A stretch of 15,338 bases of DNA from Nitrososphaerota archaeon (GTDB lineage: Archaea > Thermoproteota > Nitrososphaeria > Nitrososphaerales > JAPUIC01). A program made the translations under genes and the position numbers. Positions 7,951 through 15,089 of this stretch are shown here, in pieces. The stretch's first letter is position 1. Each line of letters opens with the position of its first letter. Where the stretch lies: assembly GCA_027297425.1 (NCBI GenBank), contig JAPUIC010000025.1, positions 1 through 15,338 of the forward strand, given 5' to 3'. Below the pieces are notes generated by a model, which saw only the letters and a program-made list of their open reading frames with translations, was not told the origin of the DNA and made no database searches.

Positions 7951-7984
7951 GATCCTCAAATTAGTTTTGCGGGCGAACTATAAG

Positions 7985-8383
7985 ATGACCCCACCGGAGA
8001 CCAAGATCAGCGGAAAAGCATTCTATGTCAATTTCGAAACACCCCATGAACTTTCTGAGCTAGCTCTCGAGGCTCTCCGACAAGCAAAACAGAGTGGAAA
8101 GGTAAACAAAGGTACGAACGAAACAACAAAAGCAATCGAGCGGGGTCTTGCCAAGTTAGTAATAATAGCAGAGGATGTCGAACCACCCGAAGTAGTAGCT
8201 CACCTACCGATTCTATGTGAAGAAAGAAGCATTCCGTATATTTATGTTCAAAGTAAAGCCCAAATGGGCCCCGCATTAGGGATGGATGTAGGAGCTGCCT
8301 CCGTTTGTATCATAGAATCCGGAGAAGCAGAATCTCTATTGGACCAAATTTTCAAAGAGATTTCAGGTATTAAGAAAGGATAG
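7985..8383 (+). CDS. rpl7ae: Large ribosomal subunit protein eL8 / L7Ae, kink-turn RNA-binding protein
   Basis: Binds kink-turn motifs in 23S rRNA and, in archaea, in box C/D and H/ACA guide RNPs and RNase P. The 132-residue product (from ATG) carries the L7Ae RNA-binding signature KGTNETTKAIERG (residues 42-54), then LVIIAEDVEPPEVVAHLPILCEER and the C-terminal loop segment IPYIYVQSKAQMGPALGM. The length matches the usual 120-130. A TTG at 7967 is in frame and would add six residues, but the ATG is preferred because the added residues are not conserved family sequence and the TATA-like box spacing suits it. rps28e follows 8 nt after the stop, the standard archaeal L7Ae-S28e-L24e-Ndk order. 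Confidence 0.96.
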   Translation: MTPPETKISGKAFYVNFETPHELSELALEALRQAKQSGKVNKGTNETTKAIERGLAKLVIIAEDVEPPEVVAHLPILCEERSIPYIYVQSKAQMGPALGMDVGAASVCIIESGEAESLLDQIFKEISGIKKG

Positions 8384-8391
8384 GTCAGCAG

Positions 8392-8613
8392 ATGTCTTCT
8401 CGTAAGGAGGTGAAAGAGGAACCATCGGCAGCTGAGATAATTCAGGTAGTCGGCAGGACAGGAGTAGCTGGTGAGATAACTCAGGTTAGGGTGAGGATTC
8501 TGGAAGGTAAGGATAAAGGCCGTATTCTTACTCGGAACGTAAAGGGACCCATAAAGCTCGCTGATGTCTTGATGCTCAGGGAGACTGAAAGGGAAGCTCG
8601 AAAGATACGATGA
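8392..8613 (+). CDS. rps28e: Small ribosomal subunit protein eS28
   Basis: Small OB-fold 30S protein near the mRNA exit/platform region, found in archaea and eukaryotes only. The 73-residue product has the diagnostic pattern: AEIIQVVGRTGVAGEITQVRVRIL, then GRILTRNVKGPIKLADVLMLRETEREAR, which is essentially the family's C-terminal signature (NVKGPV..GDIL.L.ETEREA). The ATG is 8 nt after rpl7ae, and AGGT at 8382-8385, overlapping the rpl7ae stop, gives a Shine-Dalgarno sequence 6 nt upstream. The first dozen residues are a charged, variable extension. Confidence 0.97.
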   Translation: MSSRKEVKEEPSAAEIIQVVGRTGVAGEITQVRVRILEGKDKGRILTRNVKGPIKLADVLMLRETEREARKIR

Positions 8614-8636
8614 TAAATAATTATTCTGCTACCCTA

Positions 8637-8650
8637 GGTATATGATATAG
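8637..8650 (+). promoter_or_regulatory. Candidate TATA-like element upstream of rpl24e
   Basis: The 74-nt gap between rps28e and rpl24e is strongly AT-rich. The stretch ggtatatgatatag would place a start site about 25 nt downstream, near 8671, leaving a short leader before ATG 8688. A second candidate at 8668-8675 is too close to the ATG for a normal leader. Evidence is base pattern only. Confidence 0.3.
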
Positions 8651-8687
8651 TCGTTCAATCAAATTTCTTATAGATAGATGGTTAATA

Positions 8688-8873
8688 ATGTCTTTACAAA
8701 AAAATTGCACTTTTTGCGGGAAGGACTATAGTTCGTTTTACGGTGTTACAGTTGTTAGATCGGATGCCTCAATGCTCAATTTCTGCTCATCAAAGTGTAG
8801 AATCAATAGTCAAAAGCTAAAGCGCGACCCTAGAAAATTGAAATGGACCTTAAAAAAGAAAGCTGGTAATTAA
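8688..8873 (+). CDS. rpl24e: Large ribosomal subunit protein eL24
   Basis: Zinc-ribbon 50S protein that in archaea and eukaryotes contacts the subunit interface. The 61-residue product shows the complete site: CxxC at C7 and C10 (CTFCG) and CSSKC at C33 and C37, followed by the basic tail RDPRKLKWTLKKKAG, where the RxPRKLKWT motif is highly characteristic. The length equals the typical archaeal form (55-65 residues). The stop codon overlaps the ndk start by one base (TAATG), indicating translational coupling. Confidence 0.97.
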   Translation: MSLQKNCTFCGKDYSSFYGVTVVRSDASMLNFCSSKCRINSQKLKRDPRKLKWTLKKKAGN

Positions 8874-9274
8874 TGGAAGAAAGGACCCTCATTATTCTCA
8901 AGCCTGATGCAGTCAAGAGACGGCTGATCGGAAGAGTACTAGCTAGATTCGAAGATAGAGGATTAAATTTAATCGCCCTTAAACTATTTAGACTCTCAGA
9001 CGTGGATGCAAGAGAATTCTATTCTATACATGCAGATAAGCACTTCTTCAACGAACTAATTGCGTTTATCACTTCAGATCCAGTTGTTGCTGGAATCGTA
9101 GAAGGGAGAGATGCTGTTAACGTAGTTAGGATGATGATAGGAAATACCAACTCACCAAAGGCGGAACCTGGCACCGTACGAGGTGATTTTGGTTTGGGAA
9201 CAACCGACAATATTATCCACGCATCTGACTCCCCTGACAGCTTCGAGAAAGAGTCTAAACTTATTTTCAGTTGA
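8873..9274 (+). CDS. ndk: Nucleoside diphosphate kinase
   Basis: Transfers the gamma-phosphate of NTPs to NDPs through a phosphohistidine, balancing nucleotide pools; in this cluster it may help supply GTP for the initiation factors. All key residues are visible in the 133-residue product: K10 in LIILKPDAV, Y50 and the FF pair in FYSIHADKHFF, R86 in VRMMIGNTN, R103 in GTVRGDFG, N113, and the phospho-accepting H116 in NIIHASDS. The protein is a little shorter than the usual 140-150, ending soon after the SxxSFEKE helix with the short tail KLIFS. The start overlaps the rpl24e stop by one base. An 86-nt gap follows before aIF5B. Confidence 0.97.
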   Translation: MEERTLIILKPDAVKRRLIGRVLARFEDRGLNLIALKLFRLSDVDAREFYSIHADKHFFNELIAFITSDPVVAGIVEGRDAVNVVRMMIGNTNSPKAEPGTVRGDFGLGTTDNIIHASDSPDSFEKESKLIFS

Positions 9275-9360
9275 ACTTTGGCCTGAGCCATGTTTATTAC
9301 ATTCCCTCAGGATTACTCCAATAACTAGAGAGGTAGGACGCGTGGAATTATTTGTCAAAC

Positions 9361-11136
9361 ATGAGGCAACCAGTAATCGTGGTGTTAGGCCATGTCGACT
9401 CAGGGAAGACTTCCCTACTAGATCGAATCAGAGGTACCGCAGTACAGGCGAGGGAAGCCGGTGGTATAACACAACATATTGGAGCCTCGTACTTCCCTAT
9501 TGAAACTTTAAAGGAATTAAGCGGTCATCTGATCTCAAACACTGGAGGGAAAATTGAAGTCCCTGGGGTCCTAGTAATCGACACTCCAGGCCACGAAGCT
9601 TTTGCAAACTTGCGTGTTAGAGGTGGTTCCGCAGCAGATATTTCCATAGTCGTAGTTGATGCAATGAAGGGCTTTGAAGTCCAAACTCATGAGAGTATAG
9701 CAATTTTAAAATCAAAAAAAGTACCATTCATAATTGCTCTAAATAAGACTGACATGATCCCAGGCTGGAAACCGGGATCATCAACTTTTATCACCGATTC
9801 GCTGAAGGGACAGGATAAGTCTACACTATCTATACTAGATCGGAAGATCTACGAAGTAGTAGGATCGCTATCAAGTCTAGGGTTTGTTTCAGAGGCTTTT
9901 AACAGGGTGAATGACTTTACAAAAGAAATAGCAATAGTGCCAGTAAGTTCGAAGACGGGGGAAGGAATCCCTGAAATCATTGTGGTACTCATTGGTCTCA
10001 CCCAGGCCTATCTCAAAACTAAATTACAAAAGAATTCAAATGTCGCTAGAGGAATAGTTCTAGAGGTCAAAGAAGAGCCAGGGTTGGGGAATACTATCAA
10101 TATGATCCTTCTAGAAGGATCTTTGAAGATAGGAAGTCAATTAGTAATAGCGACGAGGAATGGTGCTATTGTCAGCAGGATAAGGACCATACTATTGCCG
10201 AAACCGTTAGATGAAATGCGGGACCCGAGAGATAAATTCACACCAGTAAAAGAAGTCTCCGCTGCGGCTGGCGTAAAAATAGTAGGTACTAACTTGGAGG
10301 AAGTTCTTGCTGGATCTCCGGCTCTAGGATTAGTTAACGAAAAGATGTTAGAAGATCTGAAACGACAAGTGACGAGCGAGGTTTTGGAAGTGGTCAAGAG
10401 CGGGGCTAAGGATGGAATCGTGTTGAAAGCCGACGCCCTAGGATCCCTAGAAGCGGTAGCTGAGATGCTGAGAAAAAATAAAGTTCCAATTAGAGTAGCA
10501 GATATCGGCCCTGTCTCGAGGCGAGATGTGATAGAGGCCCTTACTGTATCTAAAAACGATCACTATTTGGGGATTGTCTTGTCTTTTGGAACTAAGATCC
10601 TACCTGATGCTTCTGATGAAGCCATGACGAGGCGGATTAAAATTATCCAAGAATCGACAATATATGATTTGGTTCAAAACTATCTCCAATGGGTTGAAAG
10701 TGAAAAAGGAGCCGAGGTGAGCAGGCTATTTGAAAAAACTTGTCTCCCATGCGAACTAGTTGTCTTACCTGGACACATATTCAGGAAGAGCCACCCGGCG
10801 ATTATTGGCGTTGAACTATTGAGAGGGAGATTAAGGCAAAAAATGAGACTAATGAATTCAAGCGGTACTGATGTTGGGTATGTTCAGCAAATCCAAGAAG
10901 CGGGAAATCCAGTATCAGAATTATCCGCACCCTCTCAAGCTGCAGTCTCTATAGATAAGGCAATAGTTGGACGGACCATAAAGGAACAAGAAAAACTATT
11001 TACTATTCCAACTGAGCAAGAGATAAAGGCACTAAGAGAGCGGTTTGGACATCTCATATCCGAAGATGAGCGTGCATTGCTTGAAGAATTAATTTTAAGG
11101 AGACGGAAGGTTGTTCCTATATACGGTTTATTTTAA
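9361..11136 (+). CDS. infB: Translation initiation factor aIF5B (archaeal IF2 homologue)
   Basis: GTPase that promotes ribosomal subunit joining and placement of initiator tRNA. The product is 591 residues from ATG 9361, the usual archaeal size. G-domain motifs are GHVDSGKTSL (10-19), GGITQHIGA switch 1, DTPGHEAF (74-81) with the catalytic His, NKTD (128-131) and the G5-like VSSKTGEG. These are followed by the beta-barrel domain II, domain III (VLKADALGSLEAV), and domain IV with the C-terminal helical end DERALLEELILRRR. A TTG at 9352 is in frame and would add three residues; the ATG is preferred because families start MxRQPIV. The P-loop has Ser where many archaeal proteins have His (GHVDHGKT); this position varies in eIF5B, so activity should be kept. 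No intein is present. Confidence 0.96.
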   Translation: MRQPVIVVLGHVDSGKTSLLDRIRGTAVQAREAGGITQHIGASYFPIETLKELSGHLISNTGGKIEVPGVLVIDTPGHEAFANLRVRGGSAADISIVVVDAMKGFEVQTHESIAILKSKKVPFIIALNKTDMIPGWKPGSSTFITDSLKGQDKSTLSILDRKIYEVVGSLSSLGFVSEAFNRVNDFTKEIAIVPVSSKTGEGIPEIIVVLIGLTQAYLKTKLQKNSNVARGIVLEVKEEPGLGNTINMILLEGSLKIGSQLVIATRNGAIVSRIRTILLPKPLDEMRDPRDKFTPVKEVSAAAGVKIVGTNLEEVLAGSPALGLVNEKMLEDLKRQVTSEVLEVVKSGAKDGIVLKADALGSLEAVAEMLRKNKVPIRVADIGPVSRRDVIEALTVSKNDHYLGIVLSFGTKILPDASDEAMTRRIKIIQESTIYDLVQNYLQWVESEKGAEVSRLFEKTCLPCELVVLPGHIFRKSHPAIIGVELLRGRLRQKMRLMNSSGTDVGYVQQIQEAGNPVSELSAPSQAAVSIDKAIVGRTIKEQEKLFTIPTEQEIKALRERFGHLISEDERALLEELILRRRKVVPIYGLF

Positions 11137-11148
11137 CCTGCTATATCC

Positions 11149-11160
11149 ACTTAAAAAGCA
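11149..11160 (+). promoter_or_regulatory. Candidate TATA box upstream of rps6e
   Basis: In the 66-nt gap after aIF5B, acttaaaaagca resembles an archaeal TATA element. It predicts transcription from about 11180, some 20 nt before ATG 11203. A weaker AT stretch at 11167-11175 is an alternative. If real, rps6e and aIF2-gamma begin a new transcript running into the rpoE' group. Confidence 0.4.
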
Positions 11161-11202
11161 ATCCTAAGACTTATTAGTTCACATCATTCGTCTTCGGTCA
11201 AT

Positions 11203-11541
11203 ATGGTAGAGTACAAGCTCGATATATCTCAAAAAAGCGGTACTGCACAAACCTTCACTGTGAAAGAACCAGAATCGCGCGCTCTACTCGGACTGAAAGT
11301 AGGAGCAAAAGTAGATGCATCTGTGGTAGGACTAAAGGGAATGTTACGCATTACAGGTGGAAGTGATAAAGCCGGTTTTCCTATGAGAAGCGATGTACAA
11401 GGCGGCGTAAAAGCATATGTTCTTTTGCACAAAGGTAAGGGATTCAGATCAAATGAAGATGGGGTTAGAAAAAGAAAATTAATCAGAGGTAATACTATAA
11501 CTGAAGAGACATACCAAGTGAATGGCGTGCTAGAGGAGTAG
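11203..11541 (+). CDS. rps6e: Small ribosomal subunit protein eS6
   Basis: 30S protein of archaea and eukaryotes. The 112-residue product corresponds to the conserved N-terminal core of the eukaryotic protein without its phosphorylated basic tail. Diagnostic segments are the TGGSDKAGFPMRSDVQGG block (about residues 51-68), in which GGSDKxGFPMRxDV is nearly invariant, and KGFRSNEDGVRKRKLIRGNTI near the C-terminus. The ATG start gives the expected MVEYKLDISQKSG opening. aIF2-gamma starts 11 nt after the stop, a widely conserved archaeal pairing. Confidence 0.97.
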   Translation: MVEYKLDISQKSGTAQTFTVKEPESRALLGLKVGAKVDASVVGLKGMLRITGGSDKAGFPMRSDVQGGVKAYVLLHKGKGFRSNEDGVRKRKLIRGNTITEETYQVNGVLEE

Positions 11542-11552
11542 GAAAACACGTA

Positions 11553-12779
11553 ATGCTACTGCCTCATCAACCCCAAATTAATATCGGGACGGTTGGGCAC
11601 GTAGATCACGGGAAGACCACCCTTGTTGAGGCATTAACCGGAATTTGGACTAGTGCCCATAGCGAAGAACTTCGACGCGGTATCACAATCAAAGTTGGAT
11701 ATGCTGATGCGGCGTTCTACAAATGTAAAAATTGTCCGAGTCCTGCTGCTTATGGAACTTCACCAAAGTGTGAGAAATGTGGTTCAGAAGCCGAGTTACT
11801 CATGGTCGTTAGCTTTGTTGACTGTCCGGGGCATGAGAGCTTAATGACGAACATGTTATCCGGTTCGGCTCTAATGGACGGCTCTATTCTGGTGATTGCA
11901 GCCAATGAGAGTGTCCCACAGCCCCAGACTAGGGAGCATCTAACTGCTTTACGAATGTTAGGCATGGAGCGAGTGCTCGCCGTACAAAATAAGGTGGATC
12001 TTGTCGACGACGAAAATGCTAGATCTAATTTTAAAGATATAACTAAATTCGTATCTGAATCCACGGAGTCAATCCCTCCAGTAATTCCAATTTCCGCTCA
12101 ACACCGTCTCAATATTGACTATTTGATTCAGGCTATTGATGAGTCCTTTCCACGACTGAAACGAGATGAAACTGCTGCTCCAATCCTTCAAGTTTTGAGA
12201 TCATTCGATATCAACACTCCGGGGACCCAAGCGAATAAATTGAAAGGCGGAGTATTAGGAGGTACTCTCACTAGCGGACGCCTATCTGTTGGGGATGAAA
12301 TTGAGATTAGACCGGGGATTTTCGACAACAAGTCATCGAAATATTCTATACAAACTACCAAGGTGTCAAGCTTAGGAACAAGTAGCGGGTTAGTGGATGT
12401 TGTCAGGCCTGGCGGACTTGTGGCTATAGGAACAACTCTTGATCCTTCTTCAACCAAGAGTGACAGGTTCGTAGGCTCTATAGTGGGACGTCCCAATGAG
12501 CTACCACCCGTTCATGATGACTTAAGTCTGAAATTAGAGCTGTTCGATGTCGCAGTTGGAGCACCACAACTCGTGAAAGTCGAGAACGTAAAAATGGGCG
12601 AGATGTTGAGACTTAATCTTGGAACAGCTGCAACACTAGGGAATGTAACATCTCAGAAGGATGACGTTATTGAAACAAAGTTGCGGCGATCAGTCTGTGC
12701 GGCGGTGAATAGTAGAGTTGCCATAAGTAGAAAGATAGCAGACAGATGGCGTCTAATCGGTTCTGCTGTGGTAACATGA
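11553..12779 (+). CDS. eif2g: Translation initiation factor aIF2 subunit gamma
   Basis: GTPase core of aIF2, which carries Met-tRNAi to the small subunit and also binds mRNA 5' ends in archaea. The 408-residue product is full length, with G1 GHVDHGKT (15-22), the gamma-specific switch 1 WTSAHSEELRRGITIKVGYA, a zinc ribbon with C58, C61, C73 and C76, G3 DCPGHES (90-96), G4 NKVD (146-149) and SAQH as G5. Domain II follows with RSFDINTPGT and GGVLGGTLTSG, then domain III. The zinc knuckle and HSEELRRGITI exclude EF-Tu/SelB. GAGGAG at 11533-11538 is a rather distant SD-like match. The stop overlaps the next start as ATGA. Confidence 0.97.
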   Translation: MLLPHQPQINIGTVGHVDHGKTTLVEALTGIWTSAHSEELRRGITIKVGYADAAFYKCKNCPSPAAYGTSPKCEKCGSEAELLMVVSFVDCPGHESLMTNMLSGSALMDGSILVIAANESVPQPQTREHLTALRMLGMERVLAVQNKVDLVDDENARSNFKDITKFVSESTESIPPVIPISAQHRLNIDYLIQAIDESFPRLKRDETAAPILQVLRSFDINTPGTQANKLKGGVLGGTLTSGRLSVGDEIEIRPGIFDNKSSKYSIQTTKVSSLGTSSGLVDVVRPGGLVAIGTTLDPSSTKSDRFVGSIVGRPNELPPVHDDLSLKLELFDVAVGAPQLVKVENVKMGEMLRLNLGTAATLGNVTSQKDDVIETKLRRSVCAAVNSRVAISRKIADRWRLIGSAVVT

Positions 12780-13186
12780 TAAACGAAAAACATCACCCTG
12801 AGCTGATTCTTGATAGTAGTTTCTTGATGCATATGGCAAAAAAGACGGTACTGGGTATGGAACGGATTTCCGATTGGGCGGTAGAGACGGTGGTTCTAGA
12901 AGATATAACCAGAGAGTTAGATGGCATCAAGAATAATCAAGATTCAGTACAGAGCGCTAGGGCTGCTGCCCTTGCTTCGCAATATGCAAAGAACCTCCGA
13001 TCCGTTAACCACGTGGGTCATATGCCTGTAGACGAAAAACTCATTGCGTATGCCGAAGAGCATGGTGCTATGGTTGCAACCTTGGACGTAGATCTTCGCA
13101 AAAAACTTCTCAATAAGGGTATTCCTGTAGTCTCCCTTAAGAATGAGAGAGCTATCATGCTCTTACCGAAACAGAGGCGACCATAA
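12776..13186 (+). CDS. PIN-domain protein, Fcf1/Utp24-like putative endoribonuclease
   Basis: A one-domain PIN protein of 136 residues, probably a metal-dependent endoribonuclease. The conserved acidic residues are all present: D13 in LILDSSFL, E47 in DITRELDGI, D86 in VDEKLIAYA and D104/D106 in ATLDVDLRKKL, followed by a PVVSL strand. The compact single domain without a zinc ribbon resembles the archaeal Fcf1/Utp24-type PIN proteins rather than Nob1. Its fixed position between aIF2-gamma and rpoE' in many archaea points to rRNA processing or ribosome assembly rather than a toxin, and no antitoxin-like gene accompanies it. ATG 12776 overlaps the aIF2-gamma stop (ATGA). An earlier in-frame ATG at 12746 would bury ten extra, unconserved residues in the upstream gene. 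Confidence 0.9.
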   Translation: MINEKHHPELILDSSFLMHMAKKTVLGMERISDWAVETVVLEDITRELDGIKNNQDSVQSARAAALASQYAKNLRSVNHVGHMPVDEKLIAYAEEHGAMVATLDVDLRKKLLNKGIPVVSLKNERAIMLLPKQRRP

Positions 13187-13228
13187 CGTTCATAACTTCC
13201 CCTCCGACGGGCTAGATGTAGGGTCTAA

Positions 13229-13816
13229 ATGTTTCAACTAACTGAACTGGAGTCTGTAGTAAGGATAGCGCCTAGCAATTTTTCAAAACCACTCAAAAAG
13301 GTTGCTCTCGAGACCTTGAAGGTCAAATATGAAAGTACGATCAGCCCAGAAATCGGATACGTTGTGTTAATTACGGATATTAAGGTAGACAAGGTAGGAA
13401 AAGTTATCCCTGGAGATGGTGCCACTTATCATCGGGCCCGTTTTAACGTTCTTACATTTTTCCCTAAAATCCAAGAGGTGGTAGAAGGGGAAGTGGTGGA
13501 GATAACCGACTTTGGGGCCTTTATTAGAACTGGGCCTGCAGATGCCTTGCTGCATGTTTCCCAAATTACTGATGATTACCTCACAAGCGATGTGCGACAG
13601 GGAATTATTCAAGCTAGCTCTACATCTCGGGTATTAAAGATAGGCTCTAAAATCAGAGTAAGGATAACTGCTGTTAGTCTAGGAAGAGGCGCCGCTTTAG
13701 GGAAGATAGGTGTAACATGTAGGCAACCGTTTCTTGGAGCGTTTGAATGGATTGAAGAGGACGTCAAATCTGCTCATACCTCTAAGGCTAGTAAGAAGGG
13801 GAAGAGCAGTGCCTAA
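13229..13816 (+). CDS. rpoE1: DNA-directed RNA polymerase subunit E' (Rpb7 homologue)
   Basis: Forms the RNA polymerase stalk with RpoF and binds the emerging transcript. The 195-residue protein has the N-terminal tip domain (1-80) and a C-terminal S1/OB domain from about residue 82, seen in VVEGEVVEITDFGAFIRTGPADALLHVSQI. The KIGVTCRQPFLGAFEWI segment after it is typical of the archaeal subunit. The last 15 residues are a Ser/Lys-rich tail (SKASKKGKSSA) whose codons overlap the start of spt4 by 8 nt. The ATG follows a 42-nt gap after the PIN gene with no clear Shine-Dalgarno or TATA element. Confidence 0.97.
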   Translation: MFQLTELESVVRIAPSNFSKPLKKVALETLKVKYESTISPEIGYVVLITDIKVDKVGKVIPGDGATYHRARFNVLTFFPKIQEVVEGEVVEITDFGAFIRTGPADALLHVSQITDDYLTSDVRQGIIQASSTSRVLKIGSKIRVRITAVSLGRGAALGKIGVTCRQPFLGAFEWIEEDVKSAHTSKASKKGKSSA

Positions 13817-13997
13817 AGAACTCGCATGCAGAAAATGTAGGGCCCTAACTCAAGGGAAGATCTGCCCTATCTGTAAATCAAAGGACCTTAGTCAAACTTG
13901 GAGTGGTTATGTAATAGTCATTGATCCGGACAAATCGGAAATCGCCGAGTCTCTAAGTATCAAGAAACCAGGCCACTACGCAATAAAAGTGAGCTAG
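13809..13997 (+). CDS. spt4: Transcription elongation factor Spt4 (RpoE'')
   Basis: Zinc-binding partner of Spt5/NusG that improves RNA polymerase processivity. The 62-residue product starts at GTG 13809 (MPKELACRKC) and has two CxxC pairs, C7/C10 and C19/C22, followed by SQTWSGYVIVIDPDKSEIAE and GHYAIKV, the standard archaeal Spt4 fold and ending. The frame stays open upstream to an ATG at 13734, but those codons lie within the rpoE' S1-domain tail and give no family sequence. The GTG yields exactly the usual length of about 60. It overlaps the rpoE' stop by 8 nt, so translation is probably coupled. Confidence 0.95.
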   Translation: MPKELACRKCRALTQGKICPICKSKDLSQTWSGYVIVIDPDKSEIAESLSIKKPGHYAIKVS

Positions 13998-14038
13998 AAA
14001 TAATTTCATACGAGCTTAGCCAAAAGCTCAGGAAAGAT

Positions 14039-14515
14039 TTGAAGTACCCACTCGGTGTGTTAATTTCGGACGATCAAATTACTGAACCGAAGCTGCGTAA
14101 TCTCTTGAAAGAGAAGATAAAGATTACAACCGTTGGTGATGTTACAACAGATCGCGTATTTAGGGCTGGGATAACCCCGGATGTACAGATAGTTGATGGA
14201 AAGAGTATGCGAAAAGTCCGTCCTTTTCCAGGAGGTTCTTATGAAGCGGAGAAGAAGGTTGTTAATGATCCGGGGATGATCTCAGAACAAGCAATGGGCG
14301 TGATGGTTGAATGTTATCGTGGAGATAAATCTACAAGAATAATTGTAGATGGAGAGGAAGACCTACTTGCCCTTCCAGCAATAAGTCTATCTCCTGCTGG
14401 AGCGATTGTGCTATACGGCCAGCCTAACGAAGGTATAGTCATGGTTGAAGTTAATAGTAAAGTGAAGCGGAAGGTGCAAACTATATTGAAAGAGATGAAG
14501 CGTGGCGTAAATTAG
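14039..14515 (+). CDS. GTP-dependent dephospho-CoA kinase (DUF359 family)
   Basis: Catalyses the last step of coenzyme A synthesis in archaea, phosphorylating dephospho-CoA with GTP; unrelated to bacterial CoaE. The product shows PLGVLI near the N-terminus, TVGDVTTDR (31-39), the PDVQIVDGKSMR block (47-58), IIVDGEEDLLALPAISLSPAGAIVLYGQPNEGIVMVEV and a helical C-terminus. These are the family landmarks. TTG 14039 is the first ordinary start in frame. The open frame nevertheless continues upstream to 13925 and encodes a helix, YELSQKLRKDLK, resembling the family's usual N-terminus just before PLG. The real start may therefore be an unusual codon (for instance ATA 14000 or ATT 14003). The gene sits between spt4 and rps24e as in many archaea. 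Confidence 0.9.
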   Translation: MKYPLGVLISDDQITEPKLRNLLKEKIKITTVGDVTTDRVFRAGITPDVQIVDGKSMRKVRPFPGGSYEAEKKVVNDPGMISEQAMGVMVECYRGDKSTRIIVDGEEDLLALPAISLSPAGAIVLYGQPNEGIVMVEVNSKVKRKVQTILKEMKRGVN

Positions 14516-14554
14516 ATACACTAATATGATAAGAGTCGAAGGCGGAAATCAAAA

Positions 14555-14881
14555 GTGTCAGTTGTAAAATCTAATCAGTATAACTCATTAATGGCCAGAA
14601 GCGAGGTAAATTGCTTTTTTCAGGGAATGTCGGGGCGACTCGATAGAACCAGTGCGGTTGCCGCCGTTTCTAAGGAACTAAAATTCGACGTTGAAAAGAT
14701 TGTTCTAGTTCGCATGATTGGTAAAACGGGAACTGCAGACTTACTTGGCTTATTCTATCTCTACGATGATATTAAAGCGGCCCATAAACAACTCCCGTCT
14801 CATTTATTTTCCCGGTTGAAGCCAAAAGATGCTAAATCTAAAGAAGCCGAAACAGCAGCTGAGAATACAAAGAGTCTATAA
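14555..14881 (+). CDS. rps24e: Small ribosomal subunit protein eS24
   Basis: 30S protein of archaea and eukaryotes. The 108-residue product matches the family layout: an N-terminal strand with NSLMARSEVNCFF (family: NPLLKRKEV..), the central SRKE-like RTSAVAAVSKEL, the VVDKI-like VEKIVLVRMIGKTGTADLLG, and LFYLYDDIKAA, then a hydrophilic C-terminal tail (KPKDAKSKEAETAAENTKS). Overall similarity to the family is looser than for the other ribosomal proteins here. The start is GTG 14555; an in-frame stop at 14522-14524 and no other ordinary start codon in between fix this choice. rps27ae follows 22 nt after the stop. Confidence 0.9.
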   Translation: MSVVKSNQYNSLMARSEVNCFFQGMSGRLDRTSAVAAVSKELKFDVEKIVLVRMIGKTGTADLLGLFYLYDDIKAAHKQLPSHLFSRLKPKDAKSKEAETAAENTKSL

Positions 14882-14903
14882 CTGTAGAGCGCAGAGGGAT
14901 TAA

Positions 14904-15065
14904 GTGTTGGCTACTAAGATTTGGAACTACTATGAGATTAAGGGTGACTCATTAGTACATCTTAAGAAAGATTGTCCTCGTTGTGGGAAGGGTTTTTTCT
15001 TAGCGGAACACAAAGACAGGTTCACCTGCGGTAAATGTGGATACACCGCTTTCAAAAAAGACTAG
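14904..15065 (+). CDS. rps27ae: Small ribosomal subunit protein eS31 (S27ae)
   Basis: A small zinc-ribbon 30S protein; in eukaryotes it is made as a ubiquitin fusion, but here it stands alone. The 53-residue translation reads KIWNYYEIKGD, then CPRCGKGFFLAEHKDRFTCGKCGYTAF, with zinc ligands C24, C27, C42 and C45 and the near-invariant FLAEHKDR segment. GTG 14904 is chosen because GAGGGA at 14893-14898 makes a well-spaced Shine-Dalgarno; the TTG one codon later is the only close alternative. This ends the plus-strand gene series: the next gene converges from the other strand, with 24 nt between the stop codons. Confidence 0.96.
   Translation: MLATKIWNYYEIKGDSLVHLKKDCPRCGKGFFLAEHKDRFTCGKCGYTAFKKD
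15054..15059 (-). terminator. Possible oligo-T terminator for the minus-strand gene
   Basis: Six A residues on the plus strand give a T6 run on the minus strand, about 30 nt past the stop of the leftward gene. Archaeal polymerase terminates at such T-tracts. It lies inside the last codons of rps27ae, so the convergent transcripts would overlap. The run may simply reflect Lys codons. Confidence 0.25.
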
Positions 15066-15089
15066 AACCCAGTAGCGACATTAGCTGAT

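Noticed and set aside
7981..8058. ATGA and CTGA elements at the start of rpl7ae, considered as box C/D or kink-turn autoregulation by L7Ae
   Set aside because: The elements are partial, lie in coding sequence, and I could not find a paired stem with tandem G-A pairs beside a three-base bulge.
9282..9311. Inverted repeat CCTGAG/CTCAGG in the ndk-aIF5B gap, resembling a hairpin terminator
   Set aside because: Only six pairs with an 18-base loop, no extension of the stem on either side and no following T-tract, so chance is likely.
9388..9417. GHVDSGKT in aIF5B as an inactivated GTPase P-loop
   Set aside because: The invariant G, K and T are present, and the residue before GKT varies among aIF5B/eIF5B proteins; other G motifs are intact.
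9183..9503. Long open frame across the ndk-aIF5B junction in another plus-strand frame
   Set aside because: It overlaps the ends of two certain genes and has no recognisable family sequence; it is a shadow frame.
11653..12064. Alternative-frame and antisense open frames inside aIF2-gamma
   Set aside because: The conserved GTPase frame accounts fully for this region; the shadows have no motif or plausible start context.
12776..13186. PIN-domain gene as the toxin of a VapBC system
   Set aside because: No small antitoxin gene is adjacent; the upstream gene is aIF2-gamma and the downstream gene rpoE', so a housekeeping role is better supported.
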